The notes beneath the pieces were generated by a model. It was not told the DNA's origin. It saw nothing but the letters and a program-made list of their open reading frames with translations, and made no database searches. DNA of 64,000 nucleotides from Cyanoderma ruficeps. Taxonomy: Eukaryota; Chordata; Aves; Passeriformes; Timaliidae. How positions within the stretch are numbered: position 1 is the first letter of the stretch; each line of letters opens with the position of its first letter. The stretch spans positions 23,286,786 to 23,350,785 of the forward strand of contig VZDJ01007753.1 of assembly GCA_008694505.1 (NCBI GenBank), given 5' to 3'. Both the position numbers and the translations under genes were made by a program. Below are positions 52,001 through 62,100 of the stretch, in pieces.

Positions 52001-53705
52001 AAAATAATTTAGATCAAAACATTAAAAATCAAATTCTCATAAGAAACCCTTCCTATCTTCAGATATAGTTATTTGTGTCTTCTACATTATGCAAGTATTT
52101 ATGCCTCTCAAAACAAAATCTATGGTCACACTATGTTGTAGAAGATGTGGCTCTGCTCTCCATGCTCAACCAAACAAATAAGCTAAGTCCTAAGCAAATA
52201 ACAAGTCCTAGATATTGTACTTAATGCATTTTCATGAAATGTTGCAAAGGACTCAGGATAACATGAGCAAAAGGCCACTCCCAGAACAAATCACAGGGCA
52301 GCTCTGTACCAGATTTGGCTGCTAAAATAAAAGGATTTTGTGCAAGAAGTCACGCTATATAGTTAATATTTGTGAAACACTGATTTGCAGTCTAATCTAG
52401 TAAATGTTCTTTTCCAACTGATGACACTGGGAATTCACAGGGAGATGAGTTTGAAAGAAACATTTTTAAGCTTAAGAGCTTGATGGGACTTTCAATCTGT
52501 TACGTACATAGTTGCACAGCAGAGTGGCAAAAGGGCCTAAAACTCATATCCCTGATCTATTTGTCATTTTGCTTGTTTTCATAGTTCCTTTACCCACAGA
52601 AAATACAGTTCCACTCCTTGCTTTTCATAGGGCAGTGGCCAAGGGCTTCTTTTTTGTACCAAGTCTTTAGGCAGTAACTAGACTTGGTACTAGGCATTTA
52701 GGCACTAATCAAGACTCGGGTAGTGACAGAATTTGGTGCACCATAGTTAAGACACATAGGTGGCTGATCAGAGCACAGCTTTGAAGAAACCAAGGGAGTT
52801 AGTCACAAAAATATTTTCCTATAAAAAGAACTCTAAAGCACTTTGTGAGCACATAGTATGAGCCACATTTTTAACTTTTAATTATGTTGTTTTAGTACGG
52901 GAGAATTGTGTTCATAAGCCTAACGTATATTAGTACAACTTTGTCTTGAGATAGCTCAAGGTGGGCTGTATAGTCCAAATTAAAGGAATAATTCCACAGC
53001 TATTTAATACAGGGTTGATTTGTTTTATTTCAGTTTTGGTAGTTTTCTGTCTAAATCAGTGTTCACTTGCCTTTTGCAGCTAAAGGACACTACCACATTT
53101 TCTAGCATAAGGTAAGGATTGCTGAAATACCTGAGGAGAGGACTGTCCTAAAAAAATAAAAAATGCAGAATTCACAAGGTTTCACAGACTTGAATCTCAG
53201 CAATCACTCCAGTACTTAATTCAACCTATTGCTCTATCTCACAGAACAGCTGCATGCCAAAGCAGACCCCAAGAGGCTTAAAGCTGAAACAGACAAGGCT
53301 CTAACTTTGCTCTTTACAAAGAAAAGAGAAAGTAGTAAGAGAAATATGGAAAGACAAGAAGAAAAAAATCTATATAACTGAGTTTTAGCCTCCTCCCATG
53401 TTTCCCATTAAAATTTACTTCACGTATTCTACTTTGTTATTTATTTTTTGAGAATTTGCACTTAAACCTGTATCTTATATTTCCAGGTGCCTTCTGAATA
53501 CAAAGAATGCCTGGTTCACAGATCAGTTATATAACAGCTCAATTTTCATTTTCTAGAAAAGTGTTCAAACTCACCCGATTAGGGTCTATACCATTGACCT
53601 GGCGAAGCTGCTCGAGCATCCACTGCGTCCTCCTGACAAATGACGTGGAGCCTTCAAATTGCTTCACCTTCGTAATAGATGCTTGAGCTGGTTTCTTGTT
53701 TGTCA
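31049..53705 (-). CDS. STXBP6: STXBP6 (amisyn), 3' four coding exons, 5' partial
   Basis: Amisyn is a soluble vertebrate SNARE-like protein that binds syntaxin and SNAP-25 and limits vesicle fusion. In the family, an N-terminal PH-like region binds PI(4,5)P2 and a C-terminal R-SNARE-like coiled coil enters the SNARE complex; there is no membrane anchor. Joining complement(31049-31072, 32250-32407, 51606-51771, 53575-53705) gives 157 complete codons, one codon (the first, Val) completed by the missing upstream exon, and a TGA stop. This corresponds to residues 52-210 of a 210-residue protein. Splice phases agree at every junction (1, 0, 1, 0). No frameshift or premature stop is seen, so the gene looks intact. 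The exon with the start Met is not in the window. The identification rests on near-identity to the mammalian protein as I remember it, including the segments [16 protein letters not shown] and [20 protein letters not shown] consider it very secure. Confidence 0.96.
31073..32249 (-). other. STXBP6: STXBP6 last intron
   Basis: This 1.18-kb intron runs between the SNARE-motif exon and the terminal exon, with GTAAGA donor and TTTCAG acceptor on the minus strand. I see no repeat match in it. Open frames in it on both strands (for example 31183-31506 plus) look like chance. Confidence 0.85.
32250..32407 (-). CDS. STXBP6: STXBP6 coding exon, R-SNARE-like motif, residues 151(split)-203
   Basis: This 158-bp exon starts with GA, completing Gly151, and then reads 52 codons from [10 protein letters not shown] to FAETAHK. 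It carries nearly all of the SNARE-like coiled coil. Alignment by eye to the VAMP-type motif places the zero-layer arginine at R176, in [10 protein letters not shown] (codon at 32331-32333). The acceptor is TTTTGGTGTTGCAG and the donor after the last AAG is GTAAGA. The reading frame runs past the donor into the intron for ten more codons before a stop, so a simple open frame here overstates the exon. A CR1 element begins only about 80 bp beyond the acceptor. Confidence 0.96.
32487..33468 (-). mobile_element. CR1 LINE with decayed reverse-transcriptase segment
   Basis: The minus strand translates, with frame changes, into CR1 ORF2: near 33320 a YLDFSK segment of the reverse-transcriptase palm, then a FADDTK segment at about 33095 carrying the catalytic Asp pair, and the C-terminal SVASRTREV region at about 32820. 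The 3' end near 32487 lacks the usual terminal repeat tail. A 240-codon frame at 32687-33409 covers much of it but mixes reading frames of the ancestral ORF, so it is a pseudo-ORF. It lies inside the large STXBP6 intron in the same orientation as the gene. Confidence 0.93.
33742..34315 (-). mobile_element. ERVL-type solo LTR, complete, with 5-bp TSD
   Basis: This 574-bp LTR reads in the minus direction; its plus-strand text runs from TGTTTTAGTTTAGCCCCAGC to CAAAACTAGCACA. It shares with the copy at 306-869 the phrases AATAGGGAAAGCAAAAGC and GGAATATCCCTTTGGTCAGT. It is flanked by an exact TAGTT repeat at 33737-33741 and 34316-34320. The sense-strand TATA region has mutated to a TACATCAAG-like sequence, so the core promoter is probably dead. 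It lies in the large STXBP6 intron, parallel to the gene. Confidence 0.92.
35872..36876 (+). mobile_element. CR1 LINE, 5'-truncated, reaches 3' end
   Basis: The plus strand encodes decayed CR1 ORF2: NGVTSDW with TGVLQGPIF at about 35965-36030, then [10 protein letters not shown] and [10 protein letters not shown] at about 36090-36165, then a [11 protein letters not shown] segment near 36430. It continues into a 3' UTR ending CCCTTCCAACGCAGGATATT and CTACAATTC, close to the CR1 terminus. Several small deletions break the frame. It is antisense to STXBP6 within the large intron. Confidence 0.93.
37325..37395 (+). mobile_element. possible ERVL-type LTR fragment
   Basis: The phrase TTCTTATCTCAACCCATAAT, followed by a T-rich stretch and a GGAGGGGGAGGGG run, resembles the U5 part of the ERVL-class LTR. 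Only about 70 bp can be compared. Confidence 0.3.
38540..38605 (+). mobile_element. short CR1 3'-end fragment
   Basis: GGAAGGATTGGGCTAGATGA followed by TCTCCAGAGGTCCCTTCGAA and CCCTAAGAATTCTGTG is the terminal part of a CR1 element in plus orientation. Only the last ~65 bp were inserted or remain. Confidence 0.85.
39550..39827 (-). mobile_element. ERVL-type LTR fragment, sense minus
   Basis: The plus-strand text contains CAGTTTCATTGCTGAGCACT, GGAGCATCTCCTTGATCAGT and GAAGGTCTTGACACTGTGTA, and ends CCCATCTCAACCAAAGCCAA TACA. This order corresponds to the 3' two-thirds of the reverse-complemented ERVL-class LTR. The other end is not recognisable. No target duplication was found. Confidence 0.72.
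48530..48640 (-). mobile_element. short CR1 3'-end fragment
   Basis: AATAGCCTGGGTTGGAAGAA followed by CCTTAAAGATGACTTATTTC and a CAGGATGCTCAGGG phrase is the reverse complement of a CR1 3' end. It is about 110 bp, strongly truncated. Confidence 0.85.
49709..49740. repeat. GT dinucleotide repeat, interrupted, passing to GA
   Basis: A (TG)n run is interrupted by TCCG and ends in GAGAGAG. It is a simple microsatellite inside the large intron. Confidence 0.85.
51606..51771 (-). CDS. STXBP6: STXBP6 coding exon, residues 96-150 plus split Gly
   Basis: This 166-bp exon holds 55 codons from [10 protein letters not shown] to SKIMG and ends with the first base of a split Gly codon (phase 1). It covers the segment between the PH-like domain and the SNARE motif, with the conserved NAFDQWVA and [10 protein letters not shown] stretches. 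The minus-strand acceptor is a long T/C tract ending in CTTCTAG; the donor is GTAAGT. Compared with the mammalian protein as remembered, differences are minor (for example Pro for Ala at the third residue, Asn for Ser in WVAN, Val for Ile before LHH), as expected for a bird ortholog. Confidence 0.96.
51772..53574 (-). other. STXBP6: STXBP6 intron (1.8 kb)
   Basis: The intron lies between the exons for residues 52-95 and 96-150, with GTGAGT donor and TTCTAG acceptor on the minus strand. I see no repeat family and no gene in it. A loose internal duplication occurs around 52655-52735, where a phrase like AGACTTGGTACTAGGC recurs with changes. Confidence 0.85.
53575..53705 (-). CDS. STXBP6: STXBP6 coding exon, residues 52(split)-95
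   Basis: This 131-bp exon starts with TG, completing a split Val codon (phase 1), and then reads 43 codons from [10 protein letters not shown] to NGIDPNR. It encodes the end of the PH-like N-terminal domain, with the conserved [16 protein letters not shown] segment. The acceptor on the minus strand is a pyrimidine-rich tract ending in GTCCAG just above 53705. The donor after the final CGG is GTGAGT. The last residue is Arg where I remember Gly in mammals; the Arg codon ends exactly at the splice junction, so it depends on the donor placement, which is a strong consensus site. Confidence 0.95.
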
Positions 53706-54041
53706 CTGGACATACAGAAAAACATATAACTGAAATGGGCTTTGTGATTCAGGAACATGCTGTTTATTTCACTTATCAGTAGCTGTTTTGCTGGTGTATA
53801 TTTATTCTACAGTGTCCCACAAAGCAAACACATGTCACCAATTCTGACAGTAAAGGCATTCTCTTTCCAGGAAAACGTACTGAAAAGTGTATTCCTTATT
53901 GTCAGAATGGTGGTATGATGCCAAACAAGCTGTCTACTACTCAAAATTGGATATATTTTAGCCATTATCAACCTAAGTTACCAACATCCTGTAAAAAACT
54001 CCAGAACTACAAAAAAGGTCTTTCCATTTCATTCTTACAAT

Positions 54042-54460
54042 CACAGAATGGCCTGGGTTGGAAGGGACCTTAAAGACTGGATGATCCAGTTCCTATCTCC
54101 CTGCTATGCTCAGGGACATCTATCACTAGACCAGGTTGCTCAGAGCTCCATCCAGTCTGTCTGTCCTAAACACCTCCACTGACAGGGCACTGACCACCTC
54201 TCTGGGCAAGCTGTTCCACAGCCTCACCACCCTCGCAGTAAAGACTTTTTTCTCCTAATATCTAACCTAAATCTACTCTCTTTCAGTGTGAAGCGATTCC
54301 CCTTTGTCCTATCACTACATGTTCTTGTAAAAAGTCCTCTCCAGATTTCTTGTAGACTCTCTGGGACTGGAAGGCTGCAATTAGGGCATTCCAAGGCATT
54401 CTCTTCTTCAGGCTGAACAAACCCAAGTCTCTCAGACTTTCCTCATAGGAGAGGTACACC
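54042..54460 (-). mobile_element. CR1 LINE 3'-end fragment
   Basis: The plus-strand text starts TCACAGAATGGCCTGGGTTG and GAAGGGACCTTAAAG, the reverse complement of the CR1 3' tail. It continues through the conserved 3' UTR phrases CTGGGCAAGCTGTTCCACAG and CCTTTGTCCTATCACTACAT, and stops near 54460. It lies about 340 bp upstream (gene sense) of the STXBP6 exon at 53575-53705. Confidence 0.93.
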
Positions 54461-55693
54461 TTACTGTTCTCTTTTTCCCATACTAAGTTTCTCATATTCA
54501 GCACTGAATATTAATAATTTTTTTCTCATCCTCTCAATTTAGGAAATAGAGAAGAAAAAAACCCAAGCATATGACCATGTAAGTATATGCACCTTATTAA
54601 AAAAACCTGTTACCTTAGACTGAATTTCATATTGCTGTTTGAAACAAAACATTTTTCCAGTCTTTTCACAGTATGGTACATGTAGGTCATGCCTGTGTAA
54701 CACCACCAACATTTGTGGCATTTTGATTACCAGTCAAGAGACATAGGCATATGCACTTACTACACTGTAAATCCATCAATCCATGCATTAGACAATAGTC
54801 TGTGAAAAACACAGGTAAAACAATTATGGAACTAAAGTTTCCTTGACACCTCCCCTTTCACAACAAACAACAACCACGAATAAGAATGATACTACTTATT
54901 ATAAACAAAATGTATGTTAAAAACCACAAAGAAGACTACTCTAAGTTTGGAAAATAATAAAAAAGGCAATATAATGCTCAAATTAGTGTACCATTAAGTC
55001 AGAATCAGGTTTTCAAATAGTACTTAATAAAGATAACTTTTCAACAGCAGGAAAACTGACTTCCTACATTAGATTTTTGTCTAAACAAATATTTTAATCA
55101 GTGTAACTCAATGAAAGTTCTATAAGCAGCTTTAGACACTTTCTGTAGTCAAACGTGTATTTTATGTACACGTTACTTATCTGTTGCTGTATGTTAAGTC
55201 ACTCCCAAACACATTTCCACTTTCTGTAAAGAAATAATTTGTATAATCATTGTATTGCATAATCTACTAAAGATGGTGTGTCATCTATTTTTTTCTGCTT
55301 AAACTCTTTCCAAAAATAATTTTACCCATATGGTCTGCCAAATAAGAGTATTATTGAAAAGTTCCTTTTCTCTGCTTTTAGATGCTGGCGGTTAAAGAAA
55401 GCTTCTAAAATAACCAAGACTTAAACAGCAAGATTGCTTATTTTTGTGCACCCCATTTGCCCAAGTAACCAGGAAAAGTAGGAGGTTTCTCACTCTGAAA
55501 ATGCATGCTGCATGCACTTCTCCACCCAGGGACACAGTTAAACAGTAAGTAAATACTGATGTAATCCTTTATCATTCCATGAAGTTAAAAAGTTAATATT
55601 GGTTCTTAGGATGAAAATTTTAAAACAAAGAGAGATCAGTGTCTTGATATTAAATGTACTTTGGAATAGATTAGCGAAAGCAGATTAATATGA

Positions 55694-56131
55694 AAAGTTC
55701 TTTTCAATATCTCAGATTTAGATGTTTTCAGTCCTGTGTGTATCTGTGAAAATCCAAACACCCTTGTAAGAACTAAACTTGATAAACAGAAAATTCATGC
55801 CAAGGAAATTTTAGTAGGGAAAAAAAAAAACAAACCAAAAGAGATACAAGCATTCCACAAGGCAGATACTTGTTTTTCAGAAGCCACCTTGGAAAGAAAG
55901 CACAGCTGGACTCAGTATATTGATCAGCCTATTGATAAGAATGTAGTAAACAGGTTGGCAGAAATCTCATTGACAGTGGAAGCATTGAGAACCAAACTGG
56001 TGCATGGTGAAGTATGTGATTCTGTACATCAAATGGTACAGAATACGGAAGATCAATGTAGTATCAGAAAGGTAGAAGCAAAATTAGACCAAAATTCAAA
56101 CAGACTACTGAAAGGCAAAGACTGCTATTAA
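55694..56131 (+). other. unassigned plus-strand open frame, 146 codons, opposite STXBP6
   Basis: I do not recognise this protein. The frame is open from just after a TGA at 55691 to TAA at 56129, directly followed by a second TAA. Its interior has no ATG near the beginning; GTG codons occur at 55736 and elsewhere. The product is hydrophilic and rich in Lys, Glu, Asp and Gln. The segment NVVNRLAEISLTVEALRTKL spaces its hydrophobic residues 3-4 apart like a short coiled coil. A pyrimidine-rich ATATCTCAG near 55715 could act as a splice acceptor. After the double stop the same frame stays open to 56497. It could be a terminal exon of a nested gene, an old processed pseudogene, or chance; the last is not unlikely in AT-rich DNA of this length. 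Confidence 0.25.
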
Positions 56132-59100
56132 TAAGAAGTGAGATTAGTATTAAAGATTCATTGCTTGCTTCATGGCCCATGCACGCAAACAGGAAACCTA
56201 TCTATACCTACAGGGTACATACAAGTTCTGTTTCTACTTCAAATCTACACAGTACTGAGTGGGAAACAAACTCAAAAGCTGAACAAGTTTATGTGCCTAC
56301 CTTCTCTAAATTTATTCTTTGTATGTATTCATGTCTTTTCTGTCAACTCCAGTGATCACTTTGAAACACTTTACAGCATTCTACTAGACCAAGTTTCACA
56401 CATCCTCTACAAAGCAGTACTAATTGAAGGCTATTTAACAGTGGCTCAACTTTTATGGCCTGTGGATTGTTCTCTTTCCATGCAAAATGGGCAATGATTT
56501 ACTGCTAAATGAGCTATGTGTTAAAAGGCAAAAATTATGCATACTATATAGTCACACATACAAGTTACACATATAATTAACACTAGCAGCTCTGCAAAAC
56601 AATGGGGTTTTGACACCAGGAAGGACTAGGCGTATTGTGTGATCAAACACTTGCTTTTCCCCCTCAGAGTGTCATGGATAACCAATCACGAAATGTATAC
56701 CCTTAAACTTTAATACAGCAAACTTCCTATTGTTCTGAAGGCTTCTACACAACATATATTTCAAGCTCTTGAAAACAGGGGGCATTACATCTTTCAAGGT
56801 GAGAACATCAGATTTTACAGATTATACTTAAACATTAAATGTCTAATCTCAGCATCTCCAGAAACCGGTTCATTTGACATATTCAAAATCTACTTCTCCA
56901 AACTTCTCTATACAGCACTTTTAATGATCAATGAACAGCAGCTTTGACTTCATTCGGAGCCATTAGTGCTCAGTACTGCAGTCAAAGATTCGCATTAACA
57001 TTTCCAAACTTCATCACCTCCAAAAAAAGCCTATTAAACTATATATGAACTATATGAACTATATAAAAGCATCTTGATTAGATGATTGTTTCTGTATCAT
57101 CCACCACATAACTCTGGGAGAGGCCAAGAGGGCTACTCTTCTATGGAGGAACCTACAAGGATCTTGGGTATGTCATCACCTTAGGCAGAAATTCAGTCTT
57201 AAGCTAAATGTTGCAATCTTCTTGGGAAAACAGAAGTTCCTTCTTTACATCTCACACTCATGATTACTGTGCACAGCCAAACAGATCTAGCTGCATTTCA
57301 GCTTATGTGTCTTAGTTTAGGAAACAGCTAACATTCCTATAGCATTCAAAAAACGAGCTACTCACAAATCCACCAAACACAGTTTAAAACCATCACATGA
57401 CAGCTTGACAGTAATATGGCAGTCACTGTAACTCTTGAGAAACCCTTTGGCAGCCGGAAAACCATCCTCACTAGCTGCTCATTATGTTGCTTAAAAAACT
57501 AAAGCAATTCACCAGCCACTGACTGGGAGTTATCTTGCAAACGTGTAAAAAGTATTTTCTAAAAAAATGAAAAAATGTGGAAGCAATTACATACAGCTAG
57601 ACACATTCCCTCTCTGACAAATCATTTAGGTATTTTTGCTAAGATCTTACACAATCATTATCTATCTTAATACAAGCCAATATTTAAGTTATGCCTCAGT
57701 TTTAATTGGGTTTTTTGTTTGCTTTGTCTTTTTTAAAAACTGTAACACTATGCCTTCAAAATAAGAAGCTGTAGCAGTGTGGACAAAATACATTTATTTG
57801 GAACCCAACCGTTAATGGTAGGTTCATACTTCATTTCTGTGTGTCATAGATGGAAATAAGATTTCTTCTTTTTAAGCAACATACAATTATTGGTGAAGTA
57901 AGAAAATGCGTGAGAAATCACCTACAGCAATTTATGATGGAAGACACTGTGAGGTTTGGTGACTTTTTTGTATCTTTGTCCAGGTGCTACTCAATTCTGC
58001 AATGTTAGACTTTTTGATTCAGAGGATAAAGCACAAGTAACTTGTAAAAAGTCCCAGAAGTTTGATAAGGAAGTATTTTTTGGGTTTTCTTTCAAATGAC
58101 AAAGTACAATGGCTCAAAGAAAAGACATTAAGATATTTATGAGGACTGGCCCCCATTCGCTATTCTCACCTATGTAACTCCAAAGGAAAAGGCAAGAAAA
58201 GATGATCTATTTCTATTCCCCCACCTTAAGATCTTCCTTCTGTCACTAAGACAACCTTATAATTGTTTTGCCCCCATTTCAAAATCTTACCCTCCCTGTA
58301 TTCCTCCCAAAGCAAGGAAATGAAGACTAGGCAGGAGAAAGGATACTAAATAACACATCCCCTTAAACGCTTCTGATAGTAGAAGTTTGTATTACTCTGT
58401 TGTGCAAGGCTAAAAGGTAATTCAAACTACTACTGTTCAGGTCACATGGTCCCCAAAGGATGGTCCTGGCAAGCAACTTCCAGATTTTCCTCCAATAACT
58501 TTCCGACAACCAGAAAAATGAAGCTGAGAATTCAGATGGAGCAAACAGGTGCATTCTGACTTATTTAGGTAGTGAGGAATAAGATAAGATACATAAGATA
58601 TATGAAACTGTCTTAGTATACCATGTAAATTTTAGGAAAACTATTTCCAGTCTGCTTTACATGACGGTTGTGAGCTTTGCTACTTATCAATTCCAGCTTT
58701 GAATCTGAGCACCAAAACTTGTAGTGTTCCATGTTGTCTCAGAACAGTTTCAACTAAAACTGATTTAACGTGGAATCTGAATTAATTCTAGAATTTTGAG
58801 CCTTCTCATGGCGACTGTCCAACTATTACCTCCTGCACACCTGCCACACTTCTTAGACCTCAACTATCTATAATGCAAAGGGATGGTCCAAGAAGACTGA
58901 GGTATAAAAAAACTTCAGACTTATACTGCCACTTCTAGGATTAAATTTTTTTTAGATACAGGGAAAAGAAAGGATACGTTTGCAGCAAAAGACAGCTAGC
59001 CTCACTGAAAATAAACAAAGCTGGCTAAAACTGGGGCAGGTTTAAATTTCCGCTTGCTGGTCAAGCCTTGCCAGGTGTCAAAATGTTCATAAGTTGAGGC

Positions 59101-62100
59101 TTGACTTCTCAGAATGCCATCTCCTATTTTTGCCCATATTTCTTTTCTTTCCTTCATTTGACAGTGCTGCTTTCTCACCATCTGGGATGTAAGGAGCTGA
59201 AAGCAGGGCCAAGCAGCACAGTCCCACCTTCTCCACTTGCCAAATAGGACATGAGGATGTAAGTGGCCCTAAATACATAGCAGTGTAACCAAACATTAAT
59301 TCCTTCTGTTTCTTTAGGCACAGCATCATGTTTTGACATCAAATTGGAAAAAAGAGAAGCCTTCAGATACCAAAGAGGCAAACTTCTCCTAAGTCTAAAC
59401 ACATACTGGTTTTCCCACAGCCCTTCCCAATAGTTCAGATAATTTGCATCATCTGTCTGCTTAAATCAGGTGTACTTCATCACTGCCCGTAGCAAGCTGC
59501 CATCCTCATGCTTCAGGATAAAAATGTATAAAATGCCTCCCTCTTAATTAACATATATTCATACATTGTTCGAAATGTAGCTGTATGTAATAAATTTTCC
59601 TTCTACATGCAAGTATCTTTATCTGTTGAATAGCAAAAGAAAAATCAAGTATTGAAAAAAACTGGTTAACCTGGAAGTTCAGGTTAAGATATGTGCTGTA
59701 TCTTCCCAAGATAAAGGACTAGACAAAAGAGTGTCCTCGTGACTTCAAATTTAAAAAAAAAATAAGAAATTGCTTTGAGTTGTAACAAAAAAATAAATTT
59801 TTTTTGTTCATGCACATGACACCATGAAGTGTTATAAGCCTGAAGTGAGAGCCTGTTTGCTTTCCAACATGACTGTACGAATAAAAAACTGCTGCTTAGA
59901 GGCAGAATGCCTTGTCTTTTGTTTTTTCCCCTAGGGATATTCATTTTTCACAGAACACTGTAAATATTTGTCCTTAAAAACAGGTATTACGAATATCCAA
60001 ATACCTGAAGGCCCCATCATCCATATCCATTACAGAAGACTCATTTTTCATTTCTATCAAAATTTTAAAGCTATAAATACAGAAGTTTTTCAGTTTTAAA
60101 TTAATAACTTGCTTAAATTATTCTTCAAACACTACAGCAATATAGTTTAAGTTACTAATATCAAGGCAACTGCTTTTCGTAGTGGCAGATATATAGACAA
60201 ATGTAGGTAACAGTGGCAATAATGGCAGACTTCATTTTGTCGCCAGAGAGAAAGCTTCTGCTTAACTGCAGATATCTGTAAAGGAATCTTATTAAACACA
60301 TTTTCACTTCCAGAATGATGACTGAACTTCCAGGTTTTGTTTCAATTGCTTTTTACTACTTTATATTGCAAAGCAGCCAACTTTCAAACTTTTCCCACCT
60401 CCTTTTTCCTGCACACAGTCAGCTGCATTTGAAGACTCGAGATATTTCTAGTCAAAACCAGCAGATTTATTGTGTGTATGTTTTTTGTCAAAACCTAGTT
60501 GAGAGGACAGGAAGGTGCTCAGGCAGATCTACCAAAGCAGGGTTACTGCAGGGAAAGATAATAGATATTCCAGCCAGGTCCCACAGGAGAATGATGAATT
60601 TCTCACAACCCAGACATCAAAATCTTCATCAGGGACCTCTCAATTAGAAGAAAGCTCCTGCTGATCCTGACCTAGAGCATTTTTTATTAGTAGTTCACCT
60701 TGTCCTGGCATGATAGAACCTCATCTCTTAATTGGAGAGTATTTGGTGATTGAGAATTTCAGTTCTCTCTATGTGTCTGGATCATTTATACCTTCAGTCT
60801 CCTTTGCTCTCTTTTCCTTAAAAGGAGGCAGCATCCTACACAGACTTTGCTGAACAGAATACTTTAAAACCACCTTGTAAGCATTTATGCACACTGCAGA
60901 AAATCTCACTTCCATTTAGCTTAGAAATCAAGGCTCAAGATACAGACCATAGTGAATATGTGTGTGGGTTGTCCTTTTATCACATTCTGGTCACTTCAGC
61001 ACCTGAAACTGTGAGGAACCAATTAAAATCAATACCACAAAAGTACTTGTGAACTTAAGTGGAATTTGGCATAATTCCCGTACAAGTTAACAGATGTGCA
61101 TCTGCAGCAGAGAGTACACTAGGAATTACCTCACCAGCCTGAAAACAATGTTTGAACTTCACAGCAAGTGTCCTGAGAGGCAGGAAGAGGCTCTGGAAAA
61201 TTAAAGGCTGAATTTTTTACTCAGTAACTCATACAAAGAGCATGGTATTTTACAAATAGTGGTCCATTTTTAAGCTTGCTTAGATAACTTCAGAGGCTTC
61301 AGGTTCTGAAACAAACTGGCCAATGACTTAAGATCCTATGGTCTAAAGGAATCCTGTTGTAACACGGTAGAGGGTTTACTGGAGCTTTTAAAGTTACTTA
61401 GAAAACAGTGTTTTTCTTGATTTGGCACTGAATCAATGACCTAAAATATAGCAGATGAGACCCCTACTAAAAAAATACTTTTCCATGAGCAGATGCAAGA
61501 AATGACTATTACAGCCATTCAAGACAAAATCCCCACCTTCTGCTATACAATGGGCTAAGTCAGAACAGCAGTGGACAAATTATTCCATACTTATAACTCA
61601 GACTTTCAGAGAGAATTCTAGAGAACCCCTCACATACGCATGTGGTATGAAAACTTCTAAATCTCAATATAAGCAACTAAAAACATCTGCTGACCACTTA
61701 AGGCTATGAAGAAATTGAAACACACACATCCCCACATCCCCAAACCAATAAACATCCCAGAAATATATCAGCGGGGAGGTATCTAAGGGTACAGCAGAAA
61801 AGCAATATGAAGTCAAAAGAGAAAATAAATTTCAGTTTGAAAACATTTTAAAGTTCTCTATTTTGGGTTCCAGGACAATAATGAAGTGCTATTTAACAAG
61901 TCTGTGTAGACTGAACTAATTTTGTTCATCATCTCTAAATGCCAACAACAGAAGCTACAACTACAGATGTACATTCCAATTTTGCTCTATCAAGTACCAA
62001 CTATCAAAAAACCCCAATCCAAAACAAGAAACTGCCATGAAGCCAGAAATAAACCCAGGTCTGTTAAAAGTACTACTGCTTGTCTTTTTGTTTTGAAGTA

